Shown here: positions 27,676 through 36,054 of the stretch, piece by piece
Layout of the letters: every line of letters starts with the position of its first letter
How positions within the stretch are numbered: the stretch's first letter is position 1
Assembly: GCA_965243255.1 (NCBI GenBank)
Contig: CBDEUH010000004.1
Location: 1,178,001-1,242,000, forward strand
Source: Bin87 sp965243255
GTDB taxonomy: Bacteria > Chloroflexota > Dehalococcoidia > Lucifugimonadales > UBA3495
Reading direction: 5' to 3'
Length of the DNA: 64,000 nt
The notes under the pieces: generated by a model
What the model was told of the DNA's origin: nothing
The model's input: the letters and a program-made list of their open reading frames with translations, nothing else
Databases searched by the model: none
Made by a program: the position numbers and the translations under genes

Positions 27676-28440
27676 CTATGCCTCGTCGGAAATGGGCGGC
27701 TGGTCCAAAGCGCCAAAGCGTCTATGTCGTTGACGGTAGGCGTTGAGCGCCAGGTCCAGTTCAGCAGCGTCCAGATCAGGCCAGAGGATGGGAGTGTGAT
27801 AGTACTCGCTATAGGCGGCCTGCCAGAGCAGAAAATTGCTGAGGCGCTGCTCGCCGCCGGTACGTATAATCAGGTCAGGGTCGGGGCAGCCGTCAGTGTA
27901 CAGGTAGCGGCTGAACAGCGCCTCATCAACCTGGTCGGTAGATACGCCGTCGGCCAGGATACGCCGGACCGCTTGCAGGATTTCGTCGCGACCGCCGTAA
28001 TTGAATGCTATGTTGAGAGTTGAAGCGGTGTTGTCTTTGGTGATTTCCTGGGCCATGGTGATGGCCTGCTGCAGTGCAGTCTCCAGGGGGGTCAAGTCGC
28101 CCAGGTGAACCAAGCGGACGCCGGCTTCATGCAGCTCCCGGGTTTGAGGCTCGATTTCCTCCGCCAGAATTGACATCAGAGCAGCGACCTCATCGGAGGG
28201 ACGGCGCCAGTTCTCAGTGGAAAAGGCATAGAGGGTAACCACCGACACACCGCGCTCGCTCAACGCCCCAACCACTCGCCGGATGTTGGCGACGCCTTTA
28301 CGGTGGCCGGCATGGCGCGGAAGCCGGCGTTGGGCAGCCCAGCGACCGTTGCCGTCCATAATGATGGCAACGTGGGCGGGTATCGGGCCGGCCTGGGGGT
28401 CGGAGCCCGCTTGACGAGAAAAGCTATCGGCGGTGGGCAA
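27676..28440 (-). CDS. uppS: Isoprenyl (undecaprenyl) diphosphate synthase
   Basis: 254 residues. Cis-prenyltransferase that makes the C55 carrier for cell-wall and glycan synthesis. MDGNGRWA with the catalytic Asp, RHAGHRKGVANIRRVV, FSTENWRRP and DLIIRTGGEQRLSNFLLWQAAYSEY are all family blocks. The start appears to be TTG at 28440, with a poor ribosome binding site; there is no alternative before the essential Asp. Confidence 0.96.
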   Translation of the reverse strand: MPTADSFSRQAGSDPQAGPIPAHVAIIMDGNGRWAAQRRLPRHAGHRKGVANIRRVVGALSERGVSVVTLYAFSTENWRRPSDEVAALMSILAEEIEPQTRELHEAGVRLVHLGDLTPLETALQQAITMAQEITKDNTASTLNIAFNYGGRDEILQAVRRILADGVSTDQVDEALFSRYLYTDGCPDPDLIIRTGGEQRLSNFLLWQAAYSEYYHTPILWPDLDAAELDLALNAYRQRHRRFGALDQPPISDEA

Positions 28441-28484
28441 GGGATTGTCTGACGTGCTTCGGTATTGGCGGCGACAGACGAAGG

Positions 28485-29087
28485 CTAGACTTCCATTATC
28501 TCGGCCTCTTTAGCAGCCGCGACTTCGTCAATGGACTTGACGTGAGCGTCGGTGGTTTTTTGCAGGGCATCCTGGCTGCGCCGGTTTTCGTCCTGGGAAA
28601 TTTCCTTGTCGCGTTCCATTTTGCGGAGAGAGTCCACACCGTCGCGACGCACGTTGCGCACTGCAACCTTGCTGTCCTCCGCCTTACGTTTCAGCAGTCG
28701 CACCATTTCCTGGCGTCGCTCCTGGGTAAGGGGAGGAATGGGCACGGTAATGACGTTGCCGTCGTTGGACGGGTTGAAACCCATCTCGGATTGAGTCAGG
28801 CTGCGCTCAATATCGCGGAGAGCCTGTTTATCCCAAGGCTGCACCATGATGGCACGGGCATCCGGCGCCGAGATGGACGCAATCTGTTTGAGCGGCGTGG
28901 GGGAGCCATAGTAGTCCACCGACAGATCTTCGATGAGCGCCGGCGTGGCTCGGCCGGTGCGCAGGGTGCTAATGTCCCGGCGCATGGCTTCGATAGACTG
29001 GCCCATTCTGTATTCGGCGTCGGCCAGCACGTCCTCGATGGTACGCTCGTCCTGGCCGCTGTTGTCCCTGCCTCGGCGCGTTGTCAT
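28485..29087 (-). CDS. frr: Ribosome recycling factor
   Basis: 200 residues, slightly longer than usual owing to a charged N-terminal tail (TTRRGRDNSGQDERT). Works with EF-G to split post-termination ribosomes. Signature: LRTGRATPALIEDLSVDYYGSPTPLKQIA and VPIPPLTQERRQEMV. ATG at 29087 follows GGAGGGG by 7 bases and overlaps the end of pyrH. Confidence 0.97.
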   Translation of the reverse strand: MTTRRGRDNSGQDERTIEDVLADAEYRMGQSIEAMRRDISTLRTGRATPALIEDLSVDYYGSPTPLKQIASISAPDARAIMVQPWDKQALRDIERSLTQSEMGFNPSNDGNVITVPIPPLTQERRQEMVRLLKRKAEDSKVAVRNVRRDGVDSLRKMERDKEISQDENRRSQDALQKTTDAHVKSIDEVAAAKEAEIMEV

Positions 29088-29088
29088 T

Positions 29089-29853
29089 TTAGTCCCCTCC
29101 TTTACCGTTTTGCCGACCGTCGTCGATAGTAGTGCCGACTTCATCACCCTGCAGGATGCGACTCATGGCGCCTTGGTCAAATATATCAAAAACGATGATG
29201 GGCATCTGGTTGTCCATGCACAGGGTCATTGCGGTGGAGTCCATCACTTCCAGACGGCGGTTCACAGCCTCCAGATACTCCAGGTTGCCGAAGCGCACAG
29301 CCTGCGGGTTGGTGCGCGGGTCGGAATCGTACACACCGTCCACTCCGTTCTTGGCCATGAGCAATACGTCGGCGCCGATTTCCAGGGCGCGCAGGGCAGA
29401 GGCTGTGTCGGTGGACATATAGGGATTGCCGGCCCCGGCGCAGAAGAGCACCACGCGGCCTTTTTCCAGGTGGCGGATGGCCCGGCGGCGAATGTAAGGC
29501 TCGGCTACTGCCTGAATGGGCAGGGCCGACTGGGTTCGAGTGGTAATGCCCCGGCGTTCCAGAGCGTCCTGCAGGGCGAGCCCGTTGATGATGGTGGCAA
29601 CCATACCGGCATAGTCGGCGGCGGAGCGCTCCATACCCTGGCGCTCGGCGGTAGCGCCGCGCCAGATGTTGCCGCCGCCCACTACAACGGCCACCTCGAC
29701 ACCGCGAGTCTGGGTGTCCATTATCTGGTCGGCGATGTACGCGACGGCTTCGGGGTCAATGGTTTCCGGCCCGACGCCCTGTAGGGATTCTCCGCTGATT
29801 TTCAGCAGGACACGGCCATATACGGATTCTTCCCCGGCTCTGTCGGTAATCAT
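29089..29853 (-). CDS. pyrH: UMP kinase
   Basis: 254 residues. Phosphorylates UMP to UDP. LLKISGESL begins the amino-acid-kinase fold, VVVGGGNIWRG is the phosphate loop, and GVDGVYDSDPRTNPQA is the nucleotide-binding block. Located between tsf and frr as in many bacteria. The few extra residues before VYGRVLLK are not conserved, so the exact start may be slightly downstream. Confidence 0.97.
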   Translation of the reverse strand: MITDRAGEESVYGRVLLKISGESLQGVGPETIDPEAVAYIADQIMDTQTRGVEVAVVVGGGNIWRGATAERQGMERSAADYAGMVATIINGLALQDALERRGITTRTQSALPIQAVAEPYIRRRAIRHLEKGRVVLFCAGAGNPYMSTDTASALRALEIGADVLLMAKNGVDGVYDSDPRTNPQAVRFGNLEYLEAVNRRLEVMDSTAMTLCMDNQMPIIVFDIFDQGAMSRILQGDEVGTTIDDGRQNGKGGD

Positions 29854-29917
29854 TTTCTTGACCAGGGTATGGCTGGGGCCGGCTCAACCGACAGGCGGAG
29901 AATCCGCGGCCGACGGA

Positions 29918-30424
29918 TTATTCTCCCAAGGCGAGACGGCTGAAATGGACCACTCGAACGTTTTCGCCGGTCTGGGCGGCGGTTTCACGAACCAAATCGG
30001 CCAGAGTGCGGGAACCGTCCTTGATGAAGGGCTGCTGCAACAGGCAAACCTGGGCTGCCGGACGGTCGTCTCCGTCTTGCTTGTCCTCTTCGCTGAGGTA
30101 CACGGGGGACATAGCCGCTACCTGCATGGCGATGTCGTGGGCCAAGGCGCGGAATTCATCGGTGCGGGCGACGAAGTCGGTTTCGCAGCCCAACTGCACC
30201 AGCGCGCCCACCCGGCCGCCGGTGTGGATGTAGGACTCGATCAAACCCTGGGAGGTTTCGCGGTCGGCACGCCTGGCAGCCTGCTCGAATCCCTTCTGGC
30301 GCAGGGCCTCGGCCGCCTTGTCCAAGTCGCCGGAGCTGTCTTCCAACGCCTTTTTGCAATCGCTGATTCCGGCGCCGGTCTGCTCACGCAGGGTTTTGAT
30401 TAGTTCAACTGTAACGGCAGGCAA
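29918..30424 (-). CDS. tsf: Elongation factor Ts, short form
   Basis: 168 residues, against about 280 in E. coli. Nucleotide exchange factor for EF-Tu. The N-terminal UBA-like domain (LIKTLREQTGAGISDCKKALE) and the TDFVAR motif are present, but one half of the core and the coiled coil are missing, as in Thermus-type and some Chloroflexota forms. The start is TTG at 30424, with AGGAG 9 bases before it. Confidence 0.96.
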   Translation of the reverse strand: MPAVTVELIKTLREQTGAGISDCKKALEDSSGDLDKAAEALRQKGFEQAARRADRETSQGLIESYIHTGGRVGALVQLGCETDFVARTDEFRALAHDIAMQVAAMSPVYLSEEDKQDGDDRPAAQVCLLQQPFIKDGSRTLADLVRETAAQTGENVRVVHFSRLALGE

Positions 30425-30475
30425 GGTGAGTGTCTCCTGGCAACGTAATCCGATGTGATTCGTAACGGCGCTTGA

Positions 30476-31357
30476 CTATTCCAGAGGGCGGGCGGACATC
30501 ATCTGCCCCAGTTCTTCCAGGGTAACGGTGCTGCTGAAGGGCGCTGAGCCTTCTGCGGGAGTGTCTGCGTCGGCTTCAGGTTCGGCGGCGGCGACCATCA
30601 TGGCCTCCCGCTGCGCCAAGCCTTCCTCAATGGCCGCGGCCATGCGCCCGGTGATGAGGCGAATGGAGCGAACGGCGTCATCGTTGCCCGGCACGGCGTG
30701 GGTAACCTGGCCCGGGTCACAGTCGGTGTCCACAATGGCGAAGATGGGTATATTGAGGCGCCGGGCTTCGGCGATGCAGATGTCTTCCTTGCCGATGTCG
30801 ATGACGAACAAGGCAGCCGGCAGCCGATCCATGTTGCGCAGGCCGGTGAAATACTTTTCCAACTTGTTCAGAGTATGGGTGAGGCTGACGATTTCCTTCT
30901 TGGGCAGGCGGGCCAGATAGCCGGAATCACGCTGCTCCTGCAACCGCTTCATGTGGTCGATGCGGCCCTTGATGGTCTGGAAATTGGTGAGGGTGCCGCC
31001 CAGCCAGCGTTGGTTGACGTACCATTGTCCGGTGCGCTCGGCCTCGGAGGCGATGACGTCCTGGGCTTGCTTCTTGGTGCCCACGAACAGGACCTTGCCT
31101 CCGGAAGCCGCCAGCTCAACCATGGCCTTGTAAGCGTCGTTAATCAGCCCCATGGTCTGCTGGAGGTCGATGATATGGATGCCGTTGCGCTGGGTGAAGA
31201 TGTAACGGCGCATTCGGGGGTTCCATCGCCGGGTCTGGTGGCCGAAGTGGACGCCAGCCTCCAGCAGCGATTTCATCGTGATGGGTTCCATGGCGGGCGT
31301 CTGCTCAGCGACGGGGGGCGTCGCAGTAGCTACCGGCTGTTCCGGGGCTTGTACCAT
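30476..31357 (-). CDS. rpsB: Ribosomal protein S2
   Basis: 293 residues with a Pro/Ala-rich N-terminal extension of about 27 residues before MKSLLEAGVHFGHQTRRWNP. Other S2 blocks are DLQQTMGLINDAY, VLFVGTKKQAQDVI and VDTDCDPGQVTHAVPGNDDAVRSI. ATG at 31357 is preceded by AGGA. First gene of the operon that runs to rseP. Confidence 0.97.
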   Translation of the reverse strand: MVQAPEQPVATATPPVAEQTPAMEPITMKSLLEAGVHFGHQTRRWNPRMRRYIFTQRNGIHIIDLQQTMGLINDAYKAMVELAASGGKVLFVGTKKQAQDVIASEAERTGQWYVNQRWLGGTLTNFQTIKGRIDHMKRLQEQRDSGYLARLPKKEIVSLTHTLNKLEKYFTGLRNMDRLPAALFVIDIGKEDICIAEARRLNIPIFAIVDTDCDPGQVTHAVPGNDDAVRSIRLITGRMAAAIEEGLAQREAMMVAAAEPEADADTPAEGSAPFSSTVTLEELGQMMSARPLE

Positions 31358-31401
31358 AAGCTGTCCTGCCTCACATTCGGGTTGGCGTAAATTGCCGGCA
31401 G

Positions 31402-31430
31402 AGTATAGCATAGGCCATATACGGCGGCAA
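31402..31430 (-). promoter_or_regulatory. Promoter of the rpsB-tsf-pyrH-frr-uppS-cdsA-dxr-rseP operon
   Basis: TTGCCG (31425-31430), a 17-base spacer ending in TGC, and TATACT (31402-31407) on the minus strand: an extended -10 promoter. The predicted start of transcription is about 38 bases upstream of the rpsB ATG. No other good promoter was noticed within the operon. Confidence 0.65.
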
Positions 31431-31459
31431 ACGCCGCGTGAGCCACCGGAGTTGCAACA

Positions 31460-32698
31460 ATGCCTGAATCGTTAGTCCTCACCAACGCCAACCTGATTGA
31501 CTGCGTTCACCAGGGAGTAGCTGCCGACGCGACGGTGGTAATCGAGGATGGCCGCATCGTTGAGGTAGGAAGCGGCCGGGTTGCGAACACGGGTAGCATA
31601 CAGGTAATTGACCTGGCAGAGGCTTATTTGCTGCCCGGCCTGTGGGACGTGCACATCCATCCCGAGTATCCGGTGCCGCCCGGCATGACGGTGGCCGAGG
31701 AAACGGCGAACTTCGGGCGCGCGCTGTCCATGGCGATGACCGAGGCCGGCGTAACGGGCGTGCGCTGCGCCGGGGCCGCGCATTTCATGGACGTGGCGTG
31801 GAGACGGGTGTTCGACGCCGGGGACGTGATTGGGCCGCGGGTGTTCGCATCCGGTTATTTTCTGACCACAACGGGCGGACACTTTTTGACCTCCGGGCAG
31901 GCGCGGGAGTGCGACGGGCCCTACGGGTTCGTGCAGGCCATCCGGGAGCAGATGAAGAACGGCGTTGACCACATCAAGCTGAACCTCACCGGCGGCATTA
32001 TGGGGCCGGGTTGGGACCGACACTGGCATTCGTTTCTGCTGGAGGAGGAGTTGTCCGCAGCCTTTGCCATCTGCCGGCAGCGGGAGTTTCCGGTGATGGC
32101 TCACGCAGCGAATCCCGATGCGGTCAAGTCGGCGCTGCGGCTGGGAGCGCACAGCGTGGAACACGGCTACATCATGGACGAGCAGTGCATAGGGACGCTG
32201 GCCGAATCGCCGACGTGGTACGTGCCGACGCTGGCGATTTCACATCTGACGGAGGGGCAGGCGCAGAACGAATACGAAAAACAGTGGCTGGCGGAGCGGA
32301 ACATAGCAATGGAACTGCAATGTCGAGCCGATGCCGCCGCCGATGAGCACGCTCACTGGTTCAAACGCGCCCTGGACTCCGGGGCGAAGATGGCCCTGGG
32401 GTCGGACATCCGCCCGCTGAAGGACGCGGCGCTGCTGGAGATGGGGCTATGGGTGCGCGACGGGGCAACGACGTGGCAAACGCTGCTGGCGGCCACGCGC
32501 AACGCCGCCGAGCTGTGCGGTGTGGGCGGTCAGCTAGGCACGGTTGAGGCCGGCAAGATAGCCGACCTCATCGTGGTGGGCGCCAACCCGCTGGAGGACA
32601 TCAACAACCTGCGGCAGTTGCAGTTGGTCATCAAAGGCGGGCGGGTTGTGTCGGATAAGCGCTTCACGTCTGCCCTTACAGGATTGCCACTGGGTTGA
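31460..32698 (+). CDS. Amidohydrolase (imidazolonepropionase/prolidase-like)
   Basis: 412 residues of the metal-dependent amidohydrolase fold. HIHPEY gives the first two His ligands, VMAHAA and SVEHG further His residues and LGSDIRP the late Asp; IKLNLTGG may carry the bridging Lys. A small beta sandwich is formed by both ends (LTNANLIDC, VIKGGRVVSD). Substrate not predictable; peptidase- or imidazolone-type activity is usual. It is transcribed away from rpsB and overlaps the convergent cyclase gene by 23 bases. Confidence 0.9.
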   Translation: MPESLVLTNANLIDCVHQGVAADATVVIEDGRIVEVGSGRVANTGSIQVIDLAEAYLLPGLWDVHIHPEYPVPPGMTVAEETANFGRALSMAMTEAGVTGVRCAGAAHFMDVAWRRVFDAGDVIGPRVFASGYFLTTTGGHFLTSGQARECDGPYGFVQAIREQMKNGVDHIKLNLTGGIMGPGWDRHWHSFLLEEELSAAFAICRQREFPVMAHAANPDAVKSALRLGAHSVEHGYIMDEQCIGTLAESPTWYVPTLAISHLTEGQAQNEYEKQWLAERNIAMELQCRADAAADEHAHWFKRALDSGAKMALGSDIRPLKDAALLEMGLWVRDGATTWQTLLAATRNAAELCGVGGQLGTVEAGKIADLIVVGANPLEDINNLRQLQLVIKGGRVVSDKRFTSALTGLPLG

Positions 32699-33596
32699 CG
32701 GGGGAGCCGGTGCCGCCTACTACTCGGAGGGGGTTGATGGTGAGCATGAACTCCCAGCGGCCGGCGGCGGCGCAGGCTTCGGCCAGAGGCTGCAACAGGG
32801 CATTGTCGAGGAGGCCGATGCCGTAGGCGAAGATGCTGCCGTGGACGGACCAGGGAAGGTCGTAGCCGTTGGGCGTGTGGTCCATCATGTCCCAGACCAG
32901 GACGCAGCAATCGCTCTGCCGGATGAATTTCAAGCAGGAAGCGTGGAGGCCGGGTCGTAGGGCCGAATCGCTGCCCCACAGGGGGTTGCCGTCGGCGTTC
33001 CACTTCTCGCGGCCGCCGTACACGACCAGGGCGTCGCCGGGCTCCATCTGCACACCCTGGGCGTCGCAGACTTCCTGCAACTCCCAGCCGTGAATCGGGG
33101 TGTCCTGGGTAACGTAGTCGGTGCCCCGGTGTCGAGGCACGTCTAACAGCACGCCCCGGGTGATTATGCCCTCCTTCCAGTGCTCCACCGAGCCGTACTT
33201 GGCCCCGTCAAACTGAATCATCTCGTTGGGGTCTTTGCCGTTCCACATCCCGTTGTGGTCCCAGACGTGGCACAGGGCGTCCAGATGGGTCGTTGCGGTG
33301 CCGTGATAGGAGACGCCGTAGTAGTCGGTGGACATACCGCCGCCGGGCTCGCGAGGGCCTTTTCGCATGTAGTGAATGGCCGGCGTGGGATTGTTGGGCG
33401 CCGGAGTTACGGGGAACTCGCGGCTCAATGAAATCGCCTGGCCGCTTTTCACGAGACCGGCGGCGCGGAGACGCTTGGCGTCGTCAACGAGGTTGACCGC
33501 GCCCTTCTGGTCGTCGGGGCCCCAGCGACCCCAGTTTACATCATCCTTCAGGTAGCCCAAGACTTCTTCTTTGCTGGGAACTTGATGGGTGGTCAT
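32676..33596 (-). CDS. Cyclase-family metal hydrolase (kynurenine-formamidase-like)
   Basis: 306 residues. The PF04199-type signature is present as YHGTATTHLDALCHVWDH, a variant of HGTHxDxPxH that keeps the His and Asp metal ligands. Members hydrolyse cyclic or N-acyl amides and lactones. ATG at 33596 (MTTHQVPSKEE) is preferred; the open frame continues upstream but without family sequence. The 3' end overlaps the amidohydrolase. Confidence 0.88.
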   Translation of the reverse strand: MTTHQVPSKEEVLGYLKDDVNWGRWGPDDQKGAVNLVDDAKRLRAAGLVKSGQAISLSREFPVTPAPNNPTPAIHYMRKGPREPGGGMSTDYYGVSYHGTATTHLDALCHVWDHNGMWNGKDPNEMIQFDGAKYGSVEHWKEGIITRGVLLDVPRHRGTDYVTQDTPIHGWELQEVCDAQGVQMEPGDALVVYGGREKWNADGNPLWGSDSALRPGLHASCLKFIRQSDCCVLVWDMMDHTPNGYDLPWSVHGSIFAYGIGLLDNALLQPLAEACAAAGRWEFMLTINPLRVVGGTGSPVNPVAIL

Positions 33597-33700
33597 GTCT
33601 TGTCCCTCCGGCGCAGGTTGCGCTGGGAACAAGGTTGCCATTGCGCAGCGGGAATGGCAAGAGGGGCGTCGCCAGGGGTGAGCGGCGGCGGGGAAGGAGG

Positions 33701-34003
33701 CTATCCCTCGGTTTTGACAAGTTTTTGGTATTCTCGCTCTTCCATTCGCCGGAGCAACGGTTTGGCTCCGGAGGGCGCGAATACGCTGAAACCATGGGCC
33801 ACCAACCCGATACCCCAACCAAACAGCGCCCAATAGAACCACCAGATCGGCCCGGTCAAGGCATCAATCGCCAGCAGCAAGAGGTTCACCAGCACGTAAA
33901 GACCAGCGTGGGCGTAGAAGGACGCTTTGACTTTGGCCCGCAGGCCAGCCCGTCGGCGCATTTCGGCTTCATCGACGATACCGTTGTTGACATGCATTTC
34001 CAT
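33701..34003 (-). CDS. 2TM-domain membrane protein
   Basis: About 100 residues. A short cytoplasmic N-terminus with RRRAGLRAKVKASFYAHAGLYVLVNLLLLAIDAL, then WWFYWALFGWGIGLVAHGFSVF: the His-containing first helix and W-rich second helix of the 2TM family. An Arg/Glu-rich tail follows. Start at ATG 34003, with AGGAG upstream. Function unknown; the domain is often attached to sensor kinases or stands alone. Confidence 0.8.
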   Translation of the reverse strand: MEMHVNNGIVDEAEMRRRAGLRAKVKASFYAHAGLYVLVNLLLLAIDALTGPIWWFYWALFGWGIGLVAHGFSVFAPSGAKPLLRRMEEREYQKLVKTEG

Positions 34004-34026
34004 GATCAAAATTCTCCTGTGGGCAG

Positions 34027-34704
34027 CTATCCTTCGTCGTGCCAACGCCGCCCGAAGTAGTTTGCTTCCCAGAAGAAGTACTCGTAGCGCAGGGTGGTGC
34101 GGAAGATGCGTTCCAGGTTGGCAGACTTGGCGGCGTCGGCGCGTTGGCCGGCTGAGTTGAGACGGTCAGCGAACCAGTCCACCAGGTCGCCGAGAACGGC
34201 GGGGCTGTGAATGTCAATCCAGCCTTGATAGACAGCGTTGTTGGGCTGAGCGCCGGCGTTGATGAGCCGGGAGGCCCAGTCCAGGTAGGTTCCTTCGGTT
34301 ACGAAAAACAGGGCCAGCAGGTCGTCGATGTCGCCTTCAAAGGCGGTGCGAACCATGAAATCCCCGAAGGCCTGGGTTATCGGGTTGGCCTCGGTGCTGT
34401 GGTATTGCTCCGCAGTTACGCCCAAGTCGTGGAAGCCGTTGAGGAACAGGTCGTTCTCTGCGGAGAGAAAATTGGAGAGGAACCCATTGAGAATCTTGCC
34501 GGCCTCGTAGTCGGGGGCAGCCTTGGCGATGGCGATGGAGGTGAGCTTGACCAGGTCTTTGCAGAAGACGTAATCCTGCCGGAAGTAGCTGCGGAACTTG
34601 TTGATGTCCAGGCTGCCGTCGCCCATCTCAGTGACGAAGGGGTGGGTGACCATGGCTTCCCACTGGTCGTGATACTTGGCGCGGAGGTCGTCGGTGAACG
34701 GCAT
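34027..34704 (-). CDS. TenA/THI-4-family protein (Cys-less type)
   Basis: 225 residues, all-helical haem-oxygenase-like fold. HPFVTEMGDGSLDINKFRSYFRQDYVFCKDL and the final FWEANY are TenA blocks. The catalytic Cys of classical TenA (in a segment like ALLPC) is replaced by LLALFFVTEG, placing this with the TenA_E-like branch in which Glu residues are thought to act. Expected role: salvage of thiamin pyrimidine, or another amide cleavage. No thiamin riboswitch is seen upstream. Follows coxG-like gene by 20 bases. Confidence 0.88.
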   Translation of the reverse strand: MPFTDDLRAKYHDQWEAMVTHPFVTEMGDGSLDINKFRSYFRQDYVFCKDLVKLTSIAIAKAAPDYEAGKILNGFLSNFLSAENDLFLNGFHDLGVTAEQYHSTEANPITQAFGDFMVRTAFEGDIDDLLALFFVTEGTYLDWASRLINAGAQPNNAVYQGWIDIHSPAVLGDLVDWFADRLNSAGQRADAAKSANLERIFRTTLRYEYFFWEANYFGRRWHDEG

Positions 34705-34724
34705 ATTTGCTCCTGCTGCTGACG

Positions 34725-35162
34725 CTACACTGATTCGGCGAGGCAGCCGAAGAAACGATCCAACATTCCCTTGGCGACGGAACTCATCATGCGCTGGCCG
34801 ACGCGGGCGACGGCGCCGCCCACCTGGCTGTCGGCGTCCACGTGGACGGTGGTAGCACCGCCGTCGTCAGTGGGGGTGAGGGTAATGGTGGACACGCCGC
34901 TGGCGAAGCCGAGGTTGCCCGACCCCTCGATGGCCATCTTGTAGGAATGGGGCGGGTTGAGGTCGGAGAGGGACACGGTAGCGGTGTATTGGCCGCTGAC
35001 GGGGCCGACGCGGATGTTGACGGCGGCGCGGTATCGGTCGGGGCCATCGGGTTCGATGCTCCGGCAGCCGGGGATGCAGCCGGCGAGCACGTCGGGGTTC
35101 ATCAGGGCGTCCCAGACGGCTTGGGGAGGTTTGGGGAAGTGGTAGTCGCCGGATAGTTCCAT
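34725..35162 (-). CDS. CoxG-like SRPBCC-domain protein
   Basis: 145 residues. ELSGDYHFPKPPQAVWDALMNPDVLAGCIPGC is the typical beginning of the CO dehydrogenase subunit G (CoxG) family, a START-like fold that helps attach or mature molybdenum hydroxylases. No coxLMS genes are visible, so the partner is unknown. The ATG at 35162 is only 9 bases after a TATAAT, leaving almost no leader. Confidence 0.9.
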   Translation of the reverse strand: MELSGDYHFPKPPQAVWDALMNPDVLAGCIPGCRSIEPDGPDRYRAAVNIRVGPVSGQYTATVSLSDLNPPHSYKMAIEGSGNLGFASGVSTITLTPTDDGGATTVHVDADSQVGGAVARVGQRMMSSVAKGMLDRFFGCLAESV

Positions 35163-35171
35163 AGTGGGGCG

Positions 35172-35180
35172 ATTATAGCA
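35172..35180 (-). promoter_or_regulatory. Extended -10 of the coxG-tenA genes
   Basis: TGCTATAAT on the minus strand, with a weak CTGGAC -35 16 bases further upstream. The -10 ends 9 bases before the ATG, so the transcript would start 1-3 bases before or at the start codon. Confidence 0.5.
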
Positions 35181-35190
35181 GGGATGCAGG

Positions 35191-36024
35191 CTAGTCCAGC
35201 CCGACGCGGCGGAGGGTGTAGGCGTCGCCGGCCATAATGTCGGCAATTCTGGGCGGCAGGCTGCGGAAGTCGTCGGTGGCCGCCGAAATCAATCTGCCGG
35301 TGAGAGCTCCGCTTTCGGCTGAGGCCAGCCAGACGGCGAGCTCGGCGCACTCGTCGATAGAGGCGCCTCCGCCGGAGGTTACCCTCAGGCCGAGTTGGTG
35401 GATAAAGTCGGCTCCGGCCTGGCCGGCTTGCTCGGTCATCAGGTCCCACATACTGGTGTGAACCGAGCCGGGGCCGAGGGCGTTGACGGTAATGCCGCTG
35501 CCATCCAGTTCCTGAGCCAGCACTTCGGTGAGGCGCACGACTGCGGCCTTGCTGGAGCAGTAGGCGGACATATTGCTCCAGGCGTTGGTCGCGCCGGCGC
35601 CGGACAGGTTGATAATCTTGCCTTGGGCCCGTTCCAGCATTACGGGAATGACGGCTCGGCACATCAGGAAGGTGCCGGTGAGGTTGACTGTGACGGTGTT
35701 CACCCAATCAGCGACTTGGTTGCCCTGCAAGGGCCCAATGGGGCCGGAGATTCCGGCGTTGTTGACCAGCACGTCAATTCGGCCGAATTGATCGGCCGCG
35801 CTACGGGCCAGGCGTTCAGTGTCCTCCTGGCGAGTAACGTCGGTGGGGACGGCGATAGCTTCGGCGCCCAATTCGGAGGCGGCGCTGACGACCTCCTCCA
35901 GCTCGGATTGGCTGCGGGCGGCCAACGCCAGCCTTGCGCCCTCACGGGCATAGGCCAGGGCGATGGCCCGTCCGATGCCTCGCCCGGCGCCGGTGATGAT
36001 TGCTACCTGTCCGTCCAACTTCAT
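35191..36024 (-). CDS. Short-chain dehydrogenase/reductase
   Basis: 277 residues. TGAGRGIGRAIALAYAREGARL is the NADP-binding motif, NNAGISG the central strand, and NLSGAGATNAWSNMSAYCSSK the catalytic Ser, Tyr and Lys. 3-oxoacyl-ACP-reductase-like. It follows the M20 hydrolase by 30 bases and is probably its operon partner. Substrate unknown. Confidence 0.92.
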   Translation of the reverse strand: MKLDGQVAIITGAGRGIGRAIALAYAREGARLALAARSQSELEEVVSAASELGAEAIAVPTDVTRQEDTERLARSAADQFGRIDVLVNNAGISGPIGPLQGNQVADWVNTVTVNLTGTFLMCRAVIPVMLERAQGKIINLSGAGATNAWSNMSAYCSSKAAVVRLTEVLAQELDGSGITVNALGPGSVHTSMWDLMTEQAGQAGADFIHQLGLRVTSGGGASIDECAELAVWLASAESGALTGRLISAATDDFRSLPPRIADIMAGDAYTLRRVGLD

Positions 36025-36054
36025 GGCGTAACCTCCCGGCCGGGGGGACGAATA

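Noticed and set aside
34705..34730. Thiamin riboswitch before tenA
   Set aside because: Only 20 bases separate tenA from the upstream gene and no THI-box sequence is present.
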